NCBI RefSeq assembly: GCF_036226885.1 | Contig: NZ_CP109027.1 | Location: forward strand, 2,728,001 to 2,792,000 | Direction of reading: 5' to 3' | Length of the DNA stretch: 64,000 nt | Origin: Streptomyces sp. NBC_00663 | Lineage (GTDB): Bacteria > Actinomycetota > Actinomycetes > Streptomycetales > Streptomycetaceae | In this document: one piece after another, positions 59,711-64,000 of the stretch | How the letters are laid out: each line of letters opens with the position of its first letter | Numbering within the stretch: position 1 is the first letter of the stretch | Made by a program: the position numbers and the translations under genes | The notes under the pieces: generated by a model | The model's input: only the letters and a program-made list of their open reading frames with translations | Told to the model about the DNA's origin: nothing | The model's database searches: none

Positions 59711-61332
59711 GTGAACGCTCCGATGGCCATGGGCACACCCCTGGGGACCCCGGTGCGCAGTTGCAGCGCCAGGGCGACGTCGACGGCGTCGGGCCGGTCG
59801 TGCCCCACGAGGTCGGCGACGGTCCAGGCGACGCGCAGTACACGGTCGAGCCCACGGGCCGTCAGCACACCGCGTTCGAGGCTGCGCTCGGCCTCGTCCA
59901 TCGCCCCGGGGACCGCGTGCCAGCGACTGCGCAGCTCACGGCCGGGCACCTCACTGTTGGTCCGCCACGGGGTGCCGACGAGGCGAGCCGCCGTACGTTC
60001 CCTGGCGGCCCGCACCCGATCGGCGACCACCGCCGTCGACTCGCCCCGGGCATCACGTTGGGCCAGCTGCGCCCGCGTGACGCGGTCCACCTCCACCCGC
60101 AGGTCGACCCGGTCGAGGAGCGGGCCAGAGAGGCGGGCCTGGTACCGGCGGATCGCGGAGGGCGGGCATTCGCAGAAGTCGTCGGTCAGGGAGAAGCGCC
60201 CACAGGGGCACGGGTTGGCCGCGAGCACCATCAGGAACTTCGCCGGGAAACGCACCACACCCGCGCTGCGGGCGATCACCACGTGCCCCGCCTCCAGGGG
60301 CTGGCGGAGCGCGTCCAGGGCCTGGCTGTTGAACTCCGGGGTCTCGTCCAGAAAGAGCACCCCTCGATGCGAGAGCGACACCGCTCCGGGCCGGGCGATG
60401 CCGGGGCCGCCGCCCACGAGCGCCTGCATGGTGGCCGAGTGATGCGGAGCGCAGTAGGGAGCGACGTCGATGAGGGGTTTGCCCGCGGGCAGCAGGCCGG
60501 ACACCGAGTGCACCGCCGTGACCTCAAGCGACTCCTGCCGGGTCAGCCGCGGCAGCACCGCGGGCAGTCGTTCCGCCAGCATCGTCTTGCCGGCGCCCGG
60601 CGGCCCCTCAAGGAAGAGGTGATGACCGCCGGCAGCGGCGACCTCCACCGCCGTGCGTGCCGAGAGCTGGCCCACGACGTCGGCCAGGTCATGGCCGTGG
60701 TCCTGCTGCGCGGCGCCCAGGCTGTGCATGCCGGTGGCCGCGCCCGTGCCCGGCATCCGCAGCCCGGCGAGCAGGGGGTCGGGGCGGCCTTCCTCCTCCG
60801 GTTCCTCGTCCGGCACGGGCTCGTCCGCCAGCACGGCGATCAGCTGGCGCAGGCTGCGGATGCCCAGGACGGAGACGCCGGGCACCAGCGAGGCCTCGGC
60901 GGCGGCACACTCCGGCACCACCACCTGCTCGTACCCCGCGTCCGCGGCCGCGATCACCGCCGGCAAGATGCCCCGCACGGGCCGCACCCGCCCGTCCAGC
61001 CCCAGCTCCCCGATCATCACGATGTCCGCCAGCACCCGCGGATCGATCCGTTCGGCCGCTCCCAGTACCGCCGCGGCCACCGCGAGATCGAACCCGCTGC
61101 CGCTCTTCGGTACCGACGCCGGGCTCAAGCCCACCGTGAGCTTCTTCGCCGGCCATGCGGCGCCCGAGTTGACCACCGCGGCCCGCACCCGGTCCTTGCT
61201 CTCGGTCAGGCTCTTGTCCGGCAGCCCCACCAGCGTGAACGCCGCGACCCCGGGCTCCAGGTCGGCCTGGACCTCCACCACCACGCCCTCGACGCCCACC
61301 AGCGCCACCGAGCACGTACGCGCGAACCCCAT
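59707..61332 (-). CDS. YifB-family magnesium chelatase-like AAA ATPase (ComM-like)
   Basis: 541 aa. N-terminal Lon-protease-like domain (GVEGVVVEVQADLEPGVAAFTLVGLPDKSLTESKDRVRAAVVNSG), Walker A GPPGAGKTML, Walker B GVLFLDETPEFN, a zinc-like NPCPCGRF...CECPP loop and the sensor SGPLLDRVDLRVEV. ComM relatives promote branch migration during transformation. It is in a four-gene set with yraN and dprA. Confidence 0.92.
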   Translation of the reverse strand: MGFARTCSVALVGVEGVVVEVQADLEPGVAAFTLVGLPDKSLTESKDRVRAAVVNSGAAWPAKKLTVGLSPASVPKSGSGFDLAVAAAVLGAAERIDPRVLADIVMIGELGLDGRVRPVRGILPAVIAAADAGYEQVVVPECAAAEASLVPGVSVLGIRSLRQLIAVLADEPVPDEEPEEEGRPDPLLAGLRMPGTGAATGMHSLGAAQQDHGHDLADVVGQLSARTAVEVAAAGGHHLFLEGPPGAGKTMLAERLPAVLPRLTRQESLEVTAVHSVSGLLPAGKPLIDVAPYCAPHHSATMQALVGGGPGIARPGAVSLSHRGVLFLDETPEFNSQALDALRQPLEAGHVVIARSAGVVRFPAKFLMVLAANPCPCGRFSLTDDFCECPPSAIRRYQARLSGPLLDRVDLRVEVDRVTRAQLAQRDARGESTAVVADRVRAARERTAARLVGTPWRTNSEVPGRELRSRWHAVPGAMDEAERSLERGVLTARGLDRVLRVAWTVADLVGHDRPDAVDVALALQLRTGVPRGVPMAIGAFT

Positions 61333-61333
61333 C

Positions 61334-61696
61334 TCAGGCCACCCCCCGCGCATGCTCGACGACGGGGGCGCCACGCTCCGGCAGGAGGACGCCGACCAGG
61401 TCGATGCGGACGCCGCCCGGCGGTGCTCCTCCATGGGCATGGATCCAGCATTCGGCGAGGCCGCGCAGGCGCTCCGCCTTCTCGGGGGTCACCGCGGCCA
61501 TCGGGTGCTCGAAGGCACCCGCCCGCCGTGTCTTGACCTCGCAGACGACCAGGACCTCTCCGTCCCGCGCCACGATGTCGATCTCACCGGTCCTGCCACA
61601 GCGCCAGTTGCGCTCCAGGACGGTCATCCCGGCCTCCGCCAGCCGCCTCGCGGCCAGCGTCTCGCCGTACTTGCCGAGTGCACTGCGTGCGTTCAT
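61334..61696 (-). CDS. YraN family (UPF0102) endonuclease-like protein
   Basis: 120 aa with the restriction-endonuclease-like core: [51 protein letters not shown], giving the E...D...ExK set. Its stop lies 1 bp before the yifB start. Role in DNA metabolism is presumed from this conserved neighbourhood. Confidence 0.9.
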   Translation of the reverse strand: MNARSALGKYGETLAARRLAEAGMTVLERNWRCGRTGEIDIVARDGEVLVVCEVKTRRAGAFEHPMAAVTPEKAERLRGLAECWIHAHGGAPPGGVRIDLVGVLLPERGAPVVEHARGVA

Positions 61697-61814
61697 GTCG
61701 GCACCACCTCCGGCGCCAACGATCACGCAGCCGAGCCACCCTTGTTGATCTTGGTGGACCACCCGGCCGTTGTGGAAAACTCAGCCACCCACACGAGCGG
61801 CCCCACTACGCCTC

Positions 61815-62123
61815 TCACCCGCCCGGCAGCTCCAGGTCGCTCTTGTTGAGCTCCTCGATGTTCACGTCCTTGAACGTGAGCACCCGCACCTGCTTCACGA
61901 ACCGAGCCGGCCGGTACATGTCCCAAACCCATGCATCGGCCATCGAGACCTCGAAGAACACCTCGCCCTGGACCGAGTGCACCTGCATCTCATAGTCATT
62001 GGTGAGATAGAAACGCCGCTCGGTCTCGATCACGTACTTGAACAGACCGACGACATCGCGGTACTCCCGATAGAGCTTCAGCTCCATCTCGGTCTCGTAC
62101 TTCTCGAGGTCCTCGGCGCTCAT
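61815..62123 (-). CDS. DUF2469 domain-containing protein
   Basis: 102 aa, nearly invariant in actinobacteria: MSAEDLEKYETEMELKLYRE followed by ...VGLFKYVIETERRFYLTNDYEMQVHS and a beta-rich FFEVSMADAWVWDMYRPARFVKQVRVLTFKDVNIEEL. Function unknown. Confidence 0.93.
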   Translation of the reverse strand: MSAEDLEKYETEMELKLYREYRDVVGLFKYVIETERRFYLTNDYEMQVHSVQGEVFFEVSMADAWVWDMYRPARFVKQVRVLTFKDVNIEELNKSDLELPGG

Positions 62124-62179
62124 GGCATGTTCCCCTTCAGCCGTGCGATCCCCCCATTGTGCGCCAGTCCCGTCAGCCC

Positions 62180-62695
62180 CTAGACGATTTCGGTGTCGAG
62201 GGTCACGGGCCCGGCCGGGGGACCTTCGTCGAGCAGCCTGCGGAGCAGCTCGGCGAGTCTGGTCGGATACACCGTCTCATGTGCCCGGGTCAGTTCCTGA
62301 CAGGTCCACCAGCGCGCTCCGGCGACGCTGCGCCGTTCCAGATCGGTGAGCGCCGTCGCCGCCGTCGCCGTCTGGGTCGTCCGGGCCAGGAAGTACCACT
62401 CGTCCTGGTCCCAGCGGCGCCCCGCGAAGGGGAAGGAGCACATCCGCCGCCACAGCACCGGACCGAGCTCGACCTCGGTGATCCCGGTCTCCTCGACGAG
62501 TTCCCGCAGAGCGGCCTCTTCACGAGTCTCGTCGCCCTCGACTCCGCCGCCGGGCGTGAACCACCAGTCGTCGCTCGGATCGTCCGGCTCATGGCCGTGC
62601 AGGAGCAGGATGCGGTCGTCGGGGTCGAGCAGCACCACCCTGGCGACCTTGCGCAGTCCGCCCTCATAGGTGTCCGCCGCGGCCTCAGCGCGCAC
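62180..62695 (-). CDS. NUDIX hydrolase
   Basis: 171 aa with a complete Nudix box, GGGVEGDETREEAALRELVEETGI (G-x5-E-x7-REUxEExGU). It hydrolyses a nucleoside-diphosphate derivative; which one is not evident. GTG 62695 overlaps the signal peptidase end by 11 bp, so it is co-translated. Confidence 0.88.
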   Translation of the reverse strand: MRAEAAADTYEGGLRKVARVVLLDPDDRILLLHGHEPDDPSDDWWFTPGGGVEGDETREEAALRELVEETGITEVELGPVLWRRMCSFPFAGRRWDQDEWYFLARTTQTATAATALTDLERRSVAGARWWTCQELTRAHETVYPTRLAELLRRLLDEGPPAGPVTLDTEIV

Positions 62696-63467
62696 CCACG
62701 GGCTCCGTCCGGGCAGGGGCGCCGCGACGCCTGCCGAGCCGCTGGGCGATCGGACCGTAGGCCCCGCCGCCGAGCACGAGCACCGCGCCGCCGATGATCA
62801 GGGCGGTGATCGTCCGCAGCGGACCCGGTGAGGACAGCGCACCGAGTTCCTTGAAGCCGCTCGGCTCCTTCAACATGCCGTCCATGGGCCAGACCACGGC
62901 GTCGACGCGGGCGGTGACTGCACTGACCGCGACCGTGCCGCTGGCCGCGTCCGTGAGGTGCGCGGAGGAGTCGAGCGAGCCCTGCCGCTCGTCACCGAGC
63001 AGGAACAGCCGGCCCTTGGGGACGGTCACCTCGGGGATGTTCTTCCACTCGGCCAGGCTGTCCTTGGGCAGATACGGTTCGTCGATCTGCTTGCCGTTGA
63101 CGGTCAGCTTGCCCTTCGTGCAGCAGGAGACGGTGTCCCCGCCGACCGCGACCACGCGCTTGACCACCGGGGCGTTGCTCACCCAGCTCTTGTCGGTGAA
63201 GACGACGACGTCGCCCCGGTGGATGTCGCCGGCGTCGATGCGCTGCGCGAGCACCCGGTCACCGGCGTCGATGGTGGGCGCCATCGAGCTGGTGGGCACG
63301 GTGTACGGCCGGTAGACCACCGCTCCCCAGGCGAACCCGCCCAGGAACAGCACCAGGCCCAGCGCGACGGCCAGTCCGGACAGTCGCTGTCCGGTCCGGC
63401 TGCCCACCGGGCCTGTATTGGTGCCACCGCTGCGCGGGGCCGTACGTGTCGTGCTCTCGCCACCCAT
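62685..63467 (-). CDS. Type I signal peptidase
   Basis: 260 aa. N-terminal helix (LAVALGLVLFLGGFAWGAVVY), catalytic Ser 61 in PTSSMAPTI, Lys 103 in VVKRVVAVGGD, the GDxRxxSxDS box as GDERQGSLDSS, and a C-terminal helix (ITALIIGGAVLVLGGGAYG). It releases secreted proteins from their leaders. Streptomyces carry several in tandem; a second copy follows upstream. Confidence 0.92.
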   Translation of the reverse strand: MGGESTTRTAPRSGGTNTGPVGSRTGQRLSGLAVALGLVLFLGGFAWGAVVYRPYTVPTSSMAPTIDAGDRVLAQRIDAGDIHRGDVVVFTDKSWVSNAPVVKRVVAVGGDTVSCCTKGKLTVNGKQIDEPYLPKDSLAEWKNIPEVTVPKGRLFLLGDERQGSLDSSAHLTDAASGTVAVSAVTARVDAVVWPMDGMLKEPSGFKELGALSSPGPLRTITALIIGGAVLVLGGGAYGPIAQRLGRRRGAPARTEPVGAR

Positions 63468-63570
63468 GGGTCCGCACCCTACCCGGCGGTACCGGAAGCG
63501 GTCAGCCCCTCTTCGGAGACCTGGGTCACGGCCTCCGTAAAGGTTTCACAAGGTCAACCGCGGGGGGTGA

Positions 63571-64000
63571 TCAGCGCGTCTCGACCGGGGCGGTCTTCCG
63601 CCGCCGCCAGAGCACCACCGGCACCGCGCCCGCGAGCGCCAGCCCCTGCGGGGCCACGGTCAGGGCGGTGGACGCCGAGGACTGGGTGTTCAGGCCGTCC
63701 TGGTCGAAGGTGTCGGGGACCGGCAGGGTGCCCCAGCGGTTGATCGGCCAGGCCTTCACGACGGCGCGCCCGACGACATCGTCGACCGGGACCATGCCGT
63801 GGTGCTTGTCGGTCTGGTTGTAACGGGAGTCGCGCGAGTTCTGGCGGTGGTCGCCCATGACCCAGATGTAGCCCTTGGGGACCTTCACGGTGAACTGGCC
63901 GCCCTGGTCGTCCTGGCTGCACGGGGTGTTGCCCGCGTAGACGTAGTCCGCCTCGTTCAGCGCCTTGCCGTTGACCTTCAGCGGGCCGGTGCCCTTGCAG
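63571..64000 (-). CDS. Type I signal peptidase, second copy (partial)
   Basis: The C-terminal 142 aa are in the window; the N-terminus lies beyond the right edge. Visible are CKGTGPLKVNGKALNEADYV, the box GDHRQNSRDSRYNQTDKHHGMVPVDDVVGRAVVKAWPINRWGTL and a C-terminal membrane helix followed by RRRKTAPVETR. The gap to the next copy is 103 bp. Confidence 0.92.
   Translation of the reverse strand, partial: CKGTGPLKVNGKALNEADYVYAGNTPCSQDDQGGQFTVKVPKGYIWVMGDHRQNSRDSRYNQTDKHHGMVPVDDVVGRAVVKAWPINRWGTLPVPDTFDQDGLNTQSSASTALTVAPQGLALAGAVPVVLWRRRKTAPVETR

Overview
The window is high-GC actinobacterial chromosome, almost certainly Streptomyces. It carries whiG, a class E sortase substrate with a LAETG motif, tandem signal peptidase genes, frequent GTG/TTG starts, ATGA/GTGA gene overlaps, and the usual lepB-nudix-DUF2469-yraN-yifB-dprA-whiG-rpsB-tsf-pyrH-frr-cdsA block.

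Layout. (1) 1-17.9 kb is a polyamine/GABA utilisation region. A Pot-type ABC importer (potA truncated by the window edge, potD) sits with an aldehyde dehydrogenase. A second potD + aldehyde dehydrogenase pair lies next to an AsnC/Lrp regulator and a class III aminotransferase. Between the pairs are a NADAR protein, an adenosine-deaminase-like enzyme, a GDPD phosphodiesterase, an unusual membrane-fused ECF sigma factor, a serine hydrolase, a second ECF sigma factor, and a class F sortase with its probable substrate. (2) 18-26.8 kb holds a degenerate ABC transporter pair, a VOC protein, a LOG-family protein, a LAETG surface protein, and a thiamine uptake operon (thiB-thiP-thiQ) under a clear TPP riboswitch. 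(3) 26.8-27.9 kb is rlmN.

(4) 27,867-49,132 is an actinomycete integrative and conjugative element (AICE) of about 21.3 kb, inserted across the 5' end of rlmN. Imperfect 46-bp direct repeats (44/46 identical) that include the rlmN start codon mark its ends. Its modules, left to right, are: small accessory genes including DUF6233; a lower-GC three-gene cargo operon led by a TIGR04255-family protein; an XRE regulator + flavoprotein pair; a GntR repressor with two operators; a transfer operon (small Spd-like proteins, DUF2637 protein, FtsK/TraB translocase and a candidate clt repeat cluster); a DNA cytosine methyltransferase; a Prim-Pol primase and P-loop helicase-like replication pair followed by an iteron array that looks like the origin; an Xis-like protein; a stand-alone copy of the integrase N-terminal domain; a tyrosine integrase; and a membrane pentapeptide-repeat cargo protein.

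(5) 49.2-64 kb returns to the chromosome: a frameshifted alpha/beta hydrolase, a lipoprotein, an SRPBCC protein, and then cdsA-frr-pyrH-tsf-rpsB, an M23 peptidase, a TetR regulator, whiG, dprA, yifB, yraN, DUF2469, a NUDIX hydrolase and two type I signal peptidases (the last one partial).

The least-explained parts are the TIGR04255 operon, the stand-alone integrase-domain protein, the origin and clt repeat architecture, the three 20-bp repeats upstream of whiG, and a dispersed double-hairpin repeat, one copy of which lies in frame inside a permease gene. All calls come from reading the sequence. No database search was run, and gene-family names rest on remembered family features.
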